Source: Agelas oroides (lineage: Eukaryota; Porifera; Demospongiae; Agelasida; Agelasidae). From it: DNA of 64,000 nucleotides. The translations under genes and the position numbers were made by a program. Below, in pieces: positions 51,780-62,394 of the stretch. Position 1 is the stretch's first letter. The number at the start of each line of letters is the position of its first letter. Where the stretch lies: NCBI GenBank assembly GCA_949130485.1, contig OX422200.1:7239120-7303119 (forward strand), read 5' to 3'. The notes beneath the pieces were generated by a model, which saw only the letters and a list, made by a program, of their open reading frames with translations, made no database searches and had not been told where the DNA came from.

Positions 51780-54700
51780 CTGGAACGATCTATCTCCACG
51801 ACAGCAGAAGATGCAGAGGTGTGGTGTGTGGTGAAGGTGTCCTCGTAAAAGACGTGGACCAAGTCTGCCGGTGCCTGGAACCTCCAGTCCCACCGGTGGC
51901 TCGAATATTCTTGCCATATGTGACACAAGAACAGGATTTTGTCTCAATCCCCACCAGACACTTACACCCAGTGAAGCCCGAAGGCAGTACCAACTCCGTC
52001 TCCACAGCCGTCTGGATGGTAGCCATTGACATCGCCAAGGAAGCAACTGCGAAGAGAGAAGGTTTTGAGGATTCAACAAATCAAAGTGACATGCTGAAGT
52101 TCATGCCAGCCAAAATGAAGGAAAAAATGGGAGACATAGGGGCCGGCCCCATCACACAGTCAGCCTTAGGCAGTTGCAATTTCCTCCCTTTCCGGCACCA
52201 GCTGTACACAATGGCAAGTAGATCCTATTAAAACATTCGTGTTTTCTGTCCCTTTGTTCTTTTACTAATCACCCCCAACCTAAGAATTAACCACAATAAA
52301 CAAATATTGCATCCCTTTGCTAGAACCGTTTTCTTTTCTTATTCGAATCTACTGTGGAATTGTTTACCTTCAGATATTGTTGCTTGTACAAATCAGTTGT
52401 TTTAAGTGTGCCTCAAAAGATGTGTACCTTACCTGAGCCTTGTACCTCACTTAAGCCTTTTGTTCATTTCATTCTGAGCCCTTTATGTTAGCCTATGCTA
52501 TTGGCATCTTTGGAACTCAGTACTTGTTCAGACACCGGACAGAAAGATTTACTTTTTCCACACACAGCTGAAGAATGGCTCCTGGAAAAACGAAGATGTA
52601 AATCTTTCTGTCCGGTGGTTCTCTGCCAACAGTTCATAATACTTCTCTCTCCCTCCTCTCCAACACTCCATAGAGGATCCATGATCGTGTCAAGACGTGG
52701 ACGGCAGAAGATGCAGAGATGTGGTGTGGCGTCCTCGTAAGACATTGTGGACCAAGTCTTCCGGTGACTTGAACCTCCAGTCCCACCAGTGGCTCGAATG
52801 TTCTTCCCCATATGTGACACAAGAACAGGATTTTGTCTCAATCCCCACCAGACACTTGCACCCAGTGAAGCCCGAAGGCAGTACCAGCTGCATCTCTTTG
52901 TCAACACGGGCCACAATAGCTTCCAGCTGCAGAAAATGAACAACAAAGTGACATGCTGAAGTTCATGCCAGCCAAAATGAAGGAAAAAATGGAAGAGAGA
53001 CATAGGAGCCAGCCCCATCACACAGTCAGCCTTAGGCAGTTGCAATTTCCTCCCTTTCCGGCACCAGCTGTACACAATGGCAAGTAGATCCTATTAAAAC
53101 ATTCGTGTTTTCTGTCCCTTTGTTCTTTTTACTAATCACCCCCAACCTAAGAATTAACCACAATAAACAAATATTGCACCCCTTTGCTAGAACCGTTTTC
53201 TTTTCTTATTCGAATCTACTGTGGAATTGTTTACCTTCAGATATTGTTGCTTGTACAAATCAGTTGTTTTAAGTGTGCCTCAAAAGATGTGTACCTTACC
53301 TGAGCCTTGTACCTCACTTAAGCCTTTTGTTCATTTCATTTGATTCCTTTCTATTAGCCTATGCTATTGGCATCTTTGCAACTCGGTACTTGTTCAGACA
53401 CCGGACAGAAAGATTTACATCTTAATTTTTCCACACACGGCTGAAGAATGGCTCCTGGAAAAATGAAGATGCAAGTCTTTCTGTCCGGTGGTTCTCTGCC
53501 AACCGTTCGTAATACTTCTCTCTCCCTCCTCTCCAACACTCCATAGAGGATCCATGATCGTGTCAAGATGTGGACAGCAGAAGATGCAGAGATGTGGTGT
53601 GTGGTGAAGGCGTCCTCGTAAAAGACATTATGGACCAAGTCTACCGGTGCCTGGAACCTCCAGTCCCACTGGTGGCTCCAATATTCTTTGCCATATGTGA
53701 CACAAGAACAGGATTTTGTCTCAATCCCCACCAGACACTTGCACCCAGTGAAGCCCGAAGGCAGTACCGGCTGCATCTCTTTGTCAACACGGGCCACAAT
53801 AGCTTCCAGCTGCAGAAAATGAGCAACAAAGTGACATGCTGAAGTTCATGCCAGCCAAAATGAAGGAAAAAATGGAAGAGAGACATAGGAGCCGGCCCCA
53901 TCACACAGTCAGCCTTAGGCAGTTGCAATTTCCTCCCTTTCCGGCACCAGCTGTACACAATGGCAAGTAGATCCTATTAAAACATTCGTGTTTTCTGTCC
54001 CTTTGTTCTTTTTACTAATCACCCCCAACCTAAGAATTAACCACAATAAACAAATATTGCACCCCTTTGCTAGAACCGTTTTCTTTTCTTATTCGAATCT
54101 ACTGTGGAATTGTTTACCTTCAGATATTGTTGCTTGTACAAATCAGTTGTTTTAAGTGTGCCTCAAAAGATGTGTACCTTACCTGAGCCTTGTACCTCAC
54201 TTAAGCCTTTTGTTCATTTCATTTGATTCCTTTCTATTAGCCTATGCTATTGGCATCTTTGCAACTCGGTACTTGTTCAGACACCGGACAGAAAGATTTA
54301 CATCTTAATTTTTCCACACACGGCTGAAGAATGGCTCCTGGAAAAATGAAGATGCAAGTCTTTCTGTCCGGTGGTTCTCTGCCAACCGTTCGTAATACTT
54401 CTCTCTCCCTCCTCTCCAACACTCCATAGAGGATCCATGATCGTGTCAAGATGTGGACAGCAGAAGATGCAGAGATGTGGTGTGTGGTGAAGGCGTCCTC
54501 GTAAAAGACATTATGGACCAAGTCTACCGGTGCCTGGAACCTCCAGTCCCACTGGTGGCTCCAATATTCTTTGCCATATGTGACACAAGAACAGGATTTT
54601 GTCTCAATCCCCACCAGACACTTGCACCCAGTGAAGCCCGAAGGCAGTACCGGCTGCATCTCTTTGTCAACACGGGCCACAATAGCTTCCAGCTGCAGAA

Positions 54701-55580
54701 AATGAGCAACAAAGTGACATGCTGAAGTTCATGCCAGCCAAAATGAAGGAAAAAATGGAAGAGAGACATAGGAGCCGGCCCCATCACACAGTCAGCCTTA
54801 GGCAGTTGCAATTTCCTCCCTTTCCGGCACCAGCTGTACACAATGGCAAGTAGATCCTATTAAAACATTCGTGTTTTCTGTCCCTTTGTTCTTTTTACTA
54901 ATCACCCCCAACCTAAGAATTAACCACAATAAACAAATATTGCATCCCTTTGCTAGAACCGTTTTCTTTTCTTATTCGAATCTACTGTGGAATTGTTTAC
55001 CTTCAGATATTGTTGCTTGTACAAATCAGTTCTTTTTTAAGTGTGCCTTAAAAGATGTGTACCTTACCTGAGCCTTGTACCTCACTTAAGCCTTTTGTTC
55101 ATTTCATTTGATTCCTTTCTATTAGCCTATGCTATTGGCATCTTTGCAACTCGGTACTTGTTCAGACACCGGACAGAAAGATTTACATCTTAATTTTTCC
55201 ACACACGGCTGAAGAATGGCTCCTGGAAAAATGAAGATGCAAGTCTTTCTGTCCGGTGGTTCTCTGCCAACAGTTCGTAATACTTTTCTCTCCCTCCTCT
55301 CCAACACTCCATAGAGGATCCATGATCGTGTCAAGACGTGGATGGCAGAAGATGCAGAGATGTGGTGTGGTGTCCTCGTAAAAGACATTATGGACCAAGT
55401 CTTCCGGTGACTTGAACCTCCAGTCCCACTAGTGGCTCGAATGTTCTTCCCCATATGTGACACAAGAACAGGATTTTGTCTCAATCCCCACCAGACACTT
55501 GCACCCAGTGAAGCCCGAAGGCAGTACCGGCTGCGTCTCTTTGTCAACACGGGCCACAATAGCTTCCAGCTGCAGAAAAT
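51780..55580 (+). repeat. Tandem array of about 880-bp units (partial, three full, partial)
   Basis: Landmark gcctatgctattggcatctt recurs at 52491, 53357, 54240 and 55125, giving periods 866, 883 and 885. The 53357 and 54240 units are almost identical. Each unit has a 20-nt-arm hairpin (caccggacagaaagatttac at 52533 and its complement ending at 52617), a stretch reading VKTWTAEDAEMWC, a frame ENEQQSDMLKFMPAKMKEKM followed by SLRQLQFPPFPAPAVHNGK and a stop (similar to the Pro-rich mosaic leader), then a LINE-like tail. The first, partial unit (51780-52490) differs most. Confidence 0.85.
54862..55071 (+). mobile_element. Non-LTR retrotransposon ORF2 C-terminal stub (one per tandem unit)
   Basis: The frame reads RINHNKQILHPFARTVFFSY, SNLLWNCLPSDIVACTNQF and FFKCALKDVYLT before a stop, the usual end of a LINE reverse-transcriptase ORF. 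Equivalent stubs lie at about 52236-52410, 53095-53295 and 53978-54180 with a slightly earlier stop. No upstream catalytic part is present. Confidence 0.5.
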
Positions 55581-55814
55581 GAGCAAAAACGCTCATTTAA
55601 CCAATCATGGAAAGCTCTACCCTCCCGTCTCTATCAACATGTCAGCCAAAATGAAGAAAAAATGGAAAAGAAACAATCAAATGCAGCGATAGCTTCGTTT
55701 GACCAGTTTTCAAGGTAAATGAACCTGCTCAGAGTCTGGATTTCTTCATAGAAAACTACCTGGAGGTGTATGAGAAGGACAGAATGTGTGGGACTTGGAC
55801 ATCCCATACCATGT

Positions 55815-55990
55815 ACTCTTGGGACACTGGTGGCAGGCCCTCCTCAACCGGCAGCCGGTCCGTCTCACCTGGTGGCCGGTCCGTCTCACCTGGTGGCAGG
55901 TCCATCTCAACCGGCTGCCGGTCCCACTCCTACAGAAGAGAACGAGTCACCAATTGGGCCACCCCTAACAGGCACCATTACCCAGCTGTG
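55815..55990 (+). pseudogene. YTPFTW/AGPS-type exon on the plus strand
   Basis: Reads GTLVAGPPQPAAGPSHLVAG, PSHLVAGPSQPAAGPTPTEE and NESPIGPPLTGTITQ in one open frame, the same order as the minus-strand copies, with two extra 7-residue units. It follows the tandem array directly, and an IHDRVKTWT phrase from the array unit reappears at 55997. Confidence 0.5.
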
Positions 55991-56199
55991 ACAGGGATCC
56001 ATGATCGTGTCAAGACATGGACGAGACATATCGACCGACCTTCAGTAAAGACTACAGTGACAGACACTTTCACATTCAATATTGATATATTTATAATGGA
56101 TGATTTTTTGATTGTGGGATATTCTTTTACTAGATTTTGGTTCTGTGCATGCGTAAAACATTGTACAACTACCCCTGATAGAGGAGCTAGGTGTTGATG

Positions 56200-57470
56200 G
56201 AAATGGCATCTCGAGCTTCCGAAGTGTAGATCAATAAAGCAAGGACTGGTTTTAGTTATGTGAGAAAAGTAAATTTTCTATTTAGACCAATTTAGGTACA
56301 TGTGCTACACATTGGTGCTCAATTATGGGCAAAAATGTATTTGCCAATCAGGCCAGTTCTGGTAGCAACAATTCAAAGCTGTATCACTTGGAAAACATTA
56401 CACTCACTTTGCATGACAGATGATGCGTGGATTTGCCAATTCAAGCTCTTGTCACTAGATTTCTGATTCATAATTAGTATAAGTAACAGCATGGTTTTGA
56501 GTTTGTATGTGGTGGTTTATAGTATACAAGTTTACATTGTTAATATAGTTTACAGCAAATTGTCAGTTACAAGTTTATATTATGTTAATATAGTTTACAG
56601 CAAATTGTTACTGACCAATCAGTGAGCTATTACACCTTGCACAGTTATGTAGTTTTTGTACTTTTTGTCCAATCAGAAGCTTTTCTACCTGTGCAATTAC
56701 AAAAAGGATTGCACACGTTTCTATGGGAGTAAATGTATTGACACTAAATAAGTATATGATTAGTTTTAGTTAACTAAAACACTGCCCTACTGATGATAAT
56801 GTTCCATTCTCAAGTCTCCAGCTTATCTAGGACCTGATGTATTCTGTTCTGTCCTACACTTGCCAACAAGAAGCAAGTGATGACTATTGTTGAAGACATG
56901 GTTCAAAAGACACTTGCTGTTAATCGCTTCCACTGGTATAGACATGGAGTGCTCCAGGGGTTACAATCTCACCGTCTACTGCACACCAGTGAATGAGCAG
57001 GGTGTGAGTCACTGGCTTACGTGACATTTGACAACTTTTGTGTCTCGAACATAATGCTAATTAAAGCATGACATACAGATGGTGGACTGACTACACTGCA
57101 CGATTATCAGCCCAAACTAAGGCACTCGGCAGTTATCTGTATACGGTATACCTAAACCAATGTACGTAAAACTACTATGATGATTTGTGCATTCGAAGAT
57201 TGCTCAGATTATTCACTCACAAATATCCACGCCTAAAGGTACCCACACAATCTTCGGCCGAGAGACAGGTATAGAGTACTACAAATACATAAAACTTAAG
57301 ATAAATGCAGCTTGCAGTGAAATGATGACATACAGCTGTGTGAGAAGCCATGCAGTGGTATATAAAATGGCAGATGAGCCAGCTAGTGCAACATAGCCAG
57401 GAGATGTGAACAGCCCTCACAGAGAGCAAACAAACATGAGGTCAAAGAAAGACAGTATGACCGTGTGTTC
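56200..57470. other. AT-rich intergenic region downstream of abLIM
   Basis: Only a short direct repeat is seen (gttaatatagtttacagcaaattgt at about 56540-56563 and 56582-56608). No coding exon is supported. This should contain the abLIM 3' UTR on the minus strand, but I found no clear polyadenylation signal. Confidence 0.4.
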
Positions 57471-57474
57471 AAGT

Positions 57475-60400
57475 CTAGAATAGATGTACTTTCTTTTTCA
57501 TATCAATCTGTTTCCAGGACTGCAAGGAGTAGAATGTGCTGCGGTCCATCTGGAATACCGTCTGGAAGTCCTCGTCAGACAAGTGTTGCTATGGAAACCA
57601 ATGTGAAAATATACAACTATCAGCTATCAGTATCACCATTACAATGAAAATGTGTGTGGAGCAACCTAAGAGACCACTGATTGTACAATCAAACATAGTT
57701 ACAATGAAAATGTGTGTAGAGCAACCTAAGAGACCACTGATTGTACAATCAAACATAGTTACAATGAAAATGTGTGTGGAGCAACCTAAGAGACCACTGC
57801 TTGTACAATCAAACATAGTTACAATGGAACTGTGATTGAGAACACTTAGCGTAATTAAGTACTAAAGCCCCAATATGTCCAGGGTCCACAATACTTGTGT
57901 CACACAAGATGATTAGTTGCATTGGCAATCAAGTTGACACGAAACCATTGATATGTTGGAGAGGCCTGCACACTATCTATAGGCTAGGTGGAGAGCCCTG
58001 CACACTATAGCTAGGCTAGGTGGAGAGGCCTGCGCACTATCTATAGGCTAGGTGGAGAGGCCTACGCACTATCTATAGGCTATCTCACGGTGGAGAGGCC
58101 TACGCACTATCTAGAGGCTATCGTGGTGGAGAGGCCTACGCACCATCTATAGGCTACCTCACGGTGGAGAGGCACACGCACCATCTATAGGCTACCCCAC
58201 GGTGGAGAGGCCTACATACTATCTTGATCTATAGGCTACCCCACGGTGGAGAGGCCTACATACTATCTTGGTCTATAGGCCACCCCACGGTGGAGAGGCC
58301 TACATACTATCTTGGTCTATAGGCCACCCCACGGTGGAGAGGCCTACATACTATCTTGGTCTATAGGCCACCCCACGGTGGAGAGGCCTACATACTATCT
58401 TGATCTATAGGCCACCCCACGGTGGAGAGGCCTACATACTATCTTGGTCTATAGGCCACCCCACGGTGGAGAGGCCTACATACTATCTTGATCCACCCCA
58501 CGGTGGAGAGGCCTACATACTATCTTGATCTATAGGCCACCCCACGGTGGAGAGGCCTACATACTATCTTGATCCACCCCACGGTGGAGAGGCCTACACA
58601 CCATCTTGATCTATAGGCCACCCCACGGTGGAGAGGCCTACATATTATCTTGATCTATAGGCCACCTCACGGTGGAGAGGCCTACGCACCATCTATAGGC
58701 TACCCCACAGTGGAGAGGCCTACTGATCTATAGGCTACCTAAAGAATGAGATGACACTAAAAGATTGTCTCCTCATACCTCAAGCTTGGTTCTGTTCACA
58801 TCTCTCGGCAGTCTGTGGACACCATTCAACTGTAGCTCCTTCAGAGGATACGTTTTCTGCACAAGACAAGTGGAGGGAAGAGGAGAGAGGAGGAGAGGAA
58901 GGTAGGATGAAGGTGATCGTATCGAGGTGATAGAGGAAGAGGACGGAAGTTGAAATGATGAGAGAAGAGGAGAGGAAGGTAGGAAGAAGGTGATCGTATC
59001 GAGGTGAGAGAGGAAGAGGACGGAAGTTGAAATGATGAGAGATCAAAGGCAACCTACCAGGGGTCGTTTGGGCTCCCCTGAGCTGCTTTCTCTGGACAAT
59101 GTCCCTAGTTTGGAGGAAGAATGCCGGCTCTGGGGTCTGCCGTGGTCTGGGATGACAGAGACAGTAGGATGGAACTGGGCCAGAAAGTGCTAGCAGCATG
59201 TGTGTGTCTTACCAACAGGGGAAGGTGTGCTGCGTGTCTGGGATCTGGAACACTCAGAACTGGTCTCAGAATCTGAAGAGAGATACAGCTGGTGTGATGA
59301 AGTACCACATGGCAGAATTGGTCTAGCTATGCACATTAACACCTGGGTTGTACTAGTTGAATTCTGGCATGGTTTTATTGTTGTCAATTCATACGATATG
59401 GGCAACATTCTTAGATGTTGCCTGGGTAACGGGCTATACCTGCCTATTACAATTACCAAGGTTACTTACAAGTAATGATTATAATTACAAATTACATTGT
59501 TAAATTACAGGTCAAAGTAGTCATGAATTGATAATTGCGCTGACACACATGCTCTTGCCACATCTAGTACATCAGCTGAGTGTGCTGAGTTTGCCAGTAT
59601 TGTAATTGAACTTGTAATTGGTAATTACTATCCAATTACACACCTTTTGTCTTAAGCATTACCAAATGTAATGACCATGTAATGTACTACTGTAAGTATC
59701 CCTCCCTGGGGGGTGGTCGTTTTACACATTGGTGTCGGCGCAGCCCGACACCAATATGCAAGACCACACCCCAGGGAGGGATATAACTATTATATAACCT
59801 GTTACCTAGGCAACATCTCTGTAGAAGAGAGATATGAGCAACATTCTTATATGTTGCCTAGGTAACAGGTTATATTTTGGTTTTTACAACCCTGGTTAAC
59901 ACTAACATGAGGCTCACCAGTCCTAATCCCAGCTGCCTCCCTTGCTCTCTCGCAGTCAAGATGCCAGATGTCTTCCCCAGCGATACACATGTCTTCTCCT
60001 TCGAGGAAGACCAGGTTACACTTACAGCAGGAGGCACAGCCTGGGTGGTAGTGCTTTTCACCTGCCTGGGAGGGAGGAGGAGAAGGGGGGTGGAGAATTG
60101 AGAACGAAGGAGGGAAGAGGGAGGAGGGAAGAGGGAGGAGGGAGGAGTAAGAAGGAAGAGGTTGGGATGGGTGCAGTAGCCTTGTTCGTGGCGTGGTGAT
60201 GAAGCTAGCTAAAGTTTACAACATACCTCAAGAACTTTACCAGTGATGTACTTGTTACAGATGTCACACGTGGCTCCATACAGCTTGTGGTAGCATGGCT
60301 CACAGTACGGCTGCTCACCCCTGCACAGAACAAACACAGAGAAGAAGAGTGAAGGGGTGAGGTGAGGGAGGGTGATGTGTGGGGTGGTTTTAGGGAGGGT

Positions 60401-62385
60401 AAACCTGACGCACTTGTTCATGTACTCGGAGGTGAGTAGCTTGTGGCAGTGAGAACAGAAGAAGCAGAAGAGGTGCCAGTGACGGTCCAGGGCAAGCAGT
60501 GACTTGGTGGTTCGGATGGGCTCTCCACACCCTGCACACCCTGTGTGAGTGTGCGTGATAGGTGAATCTATCAACTAGGGACCAGAAGGAGACAGAGGAA
60601 GAGAAAAGAAGGAGAGGAAGTTGGGAAAGAGAGGGAGGAAGGAAGAAGAGGAGGGGAGAGAGTGTTAGCAGCTCACGTACTTCCCATGCGAGATCTAGTG
60701 AGTGGGTCAACATCTGGAACTTTAGTGAAGTCAAAAAGATCTTCCTTGGAGGAAGAAGAGGCGGGAGGATTGTGAGTGGCAGGGTAGGAACCAGCCTTGC
60801 TGAACCCATCTCGTGTTGCAGTGCTCTGAGAAGGAAGAGAGAAGACACACAGTAAACATGAGACTCCTCAAAGCACAAGTTTGAATATGTGCGTTGTTCA
60901 CCATTTCCCAGAATCTCTGTAATGTTGGCCCACTTGCAACCAAAGGTATTTCCCAAACATACTGCAATGCTTCCATGGGATTCTCATGGGTAGGATATTT
61001 CGGGGTGTACTTTAATAAAGAGGATACTATGATCTATACATGACTGTGTGTCTCATGTTCACCTCCCCTTTCCAAACACAAACACACACACACACACACC
61101 TCACCTCTCTCTCCATACTCTTGCTGCCCCGCACAGACCCTGGTTGCTGCTGTCCATTGTCCACCTCATCCAGGGCAAAGTCTGTACACTTCTGGCAGAG
61201 AATCTGCTGACGGTCGTTGTACGTGACCACCGTCCCACTGGTTATCACCTCCCTGAGAGTGGGTGTGGCAGGTGGGAGGAGGTGGGGACAGGAAGGGTGT
61301 GGGATAAGGAGGGGAAGATGTGTGTGGTGGGAGGACGTGGGGACAGGAAGGATGTGTGTAGGGGTGGGATGAGGAGGGGAAGATGTGTGCAGTCGGAGGA
61401 GGTTGGGACAGGGAGGGTGTGTGTAGGGGTGAATGAGGAGGGAAAGATGTGTGTGGTGGGAGGAGGTGGGGACAGGAAGGATATATGTAGGGGTGGGATG
61501 AGGAGGGGAGGATGTGTGTGGTTGGAGGAGGTTGGGACAGGGAGGATGTGTGTAGGGGTGGGATGAGGAGGGGAAGATGTGTGCGGTTGGAGGAGGTTGG
61601 GACAGGGAGGATGTGTGTAGGGGTGGGATAAGGAGGGAAAGATGTGTGTGGTGGGAGGAGGTGGGGACAGGGAGGGTGTGTGTAGGGGTGAATGAGGAGG
61701 GGAGGATGTGTGTGGTTGGAGGAGGTAAGGAAAGGAAGGGTGTGTGTAGGGGTGAGACAAGGAGGGGAAGATATGCGTGTTGGGAGGAGGTGGGGACAGG
61801 AAGGGTGTGTGTAGGGGGATGTACATTGTCAATTACATTAGCAAAATTTCCAAGCAGTTAACATTATAATGATATTCATAGTGGTAAGGGATTGAGTTAC
61901 AAACTGCCGACTAATGCACTGTGACTGCAGACTCTCAAACTGCCAGCACAGTCGTACCACACACACTGCATTCATCAAACAATACTCGAGCTATAGGGAG
62001 CTACATAAGTGTGTTGAGGTCAGATAGCGCAAGTAACCCAATAGCAGATCATTGGTGGGGCTCTATCTTATGCTTAAACTCCGCCAGTCAATCTGGCCTG
62101 AGAGTAGCTTGATAGACTAGACTTCCTCCTCCCTCATCTACCTTCCTTCCTTCTCTCGCACACCATTCTCTCCCTCACCCTCCACCCCTCCTCACACTCA
62201 CTTGCATCTATCACAGGTGAAGCAGTGAGGGTGGTACGATTTCCCGAGTGCAGTCACAACCCTCCCCTCGACGTACTCTCCGCACGTGAGACACTTGGTG
62301 CCAAACAGAGTGTGGTAGTCCTTGCTACAGTAGTAGACATCATTCTTCATGAAGTACCCCCCGGAGGACAGCAGCCTGTTGCACA
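57475..62385 (-). CDS. ABLIM: Actin-binding LIM protein (abLIM/UNC-115-like), 3' ten exons, 5' partial
   Basis: Exons in order: 62202-62385, 61105-61252, 60681-60825, 60414-60540, 60227-60320, 59918-60065, 59213-59272, 59058-59146, 58779-58856, 57475-57588. All have GT-AG introns and matching phases, about 395 residues in total. The protein begins inside LIM1 (GGYFMKNDVYYCSKDYHTLF), then LIM2 (CLTCGEYVEGRVVTALGKSY, YHPHCFTCDRC, ILCQKC), a Ser-rich spacer, LIM3 (CAGCGEPIRTTKSLLALDRH, CFFCSHCHKLLTSEY, YCEPCYHKLYG), LIM4 (CDICNKYITGKVLEAGEKHY, HPGCASCCKC, IWHLDCE), a short Ser/Arg linker, and a villin headpiece (LSDEDFQTVFQMDRSTF, SWKQIDMKKKVHLF, stop). Family members link F-actin to signalling. 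The linker between LIM4 and headpiece is only about 70 residues, against several hundred in vertebrate abLIMs. The headpiece keeps the core Phe and Trp residues but has LQSW for LPLW and VHLF for KGLF. Upstream exons lie beyond the window. Confidence 0.93.
57641..57820 (-). repeat. 60-bp tandem repeat, 3 copies, last abLIM intron
   Basis: Unit acaatgaaaatgtgtgtgga...ttgtacaatcaaacatagtt, with starts at 57641, 57701 and 57761 and only one or two differences. It lies about 50 bases upstream (gene sense) of the headpiece exon. Confidence 0.9.
57960..58740 (-). repeat. Minisatellite, about 18-20 units of 33-46 bp, last abLIM intron
   Basis: Unit ccccacggtggagaggccta...catactatcttgatctatag with shorter forms lacking the final part. 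It sits between the two headpiece exons. Confidence 0.9.
58868..59045 (-). repeat. Tandem duplication of about 80 bp in an abLIM intron
   Basis: The block gaggagaggaaggtaggatg...gaaggtgatcgtatcgaggt...gacggaagttgaaatgatgag occurs twice. Confidence 0.75.
59380..59880. mobile_element. Two adjacent foldback elements in an abLIM intron
   Basis: 59698-59781 pairs atccctccctggggggtggt with accacaccccagggagggat around tggtgtcgg...ccgacacca. 59797-59872 pairs aacctgttacctaggcaaca with tgttgcctaggtaacaggtt. Related gcaacattctta(g/t)atgttgcc lies at 59401-59422. Confidence 0.65.
61081..61104 (-). repeat. Microsatellite overlapping an abLIM splice donor
   Basis: On the minus strand the exon end GAGAGAGAG is followed by gtgaggtgtgtgtgtgtgtg, so the 5' splice site leads directly into a GT repeat. 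Confidence 0.8.
61258..61822 (-). repeat. G-rich minisatellite, about 9-10 units of about 60 bp, abLIM intron
   Basis: Unit gtgtgtgtaggggtgggatg...aggaggggaagatgtgtgtg...gttggaggaggttgggacag. It starts just next to the acceptor of exon 61105-61252. Long open frames on both strands are by-products of the repeat. Confidence 0.85.
61823..62201 (-). other. Remaining abLIM intron sequence
   Basis: Single-copy, no repeats or exons seen. The donor-proximal end on the minus strand is rich in gagggag. Confidence 0.4.
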
Positions 62386-62394
62386 CTGGGGGAG

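Noticed and set aside
52680-52780. SAM-domain-like phrase VKTWTAEDAEMW in the tandem units
   Set aside because: Only about 20 residues fit and the frame ends soon after. Not enough to call a domain.
15000-56000. LTR retroelement or other capsid-bearing element as the source of the mosaic
   Set aside because: I found no paired long terminal repeats, primer-binding site, protease, integrase or catalytic reverse-transcriptase motif. Only LINE ORF2 tails and DNA-transposon ends are visible.
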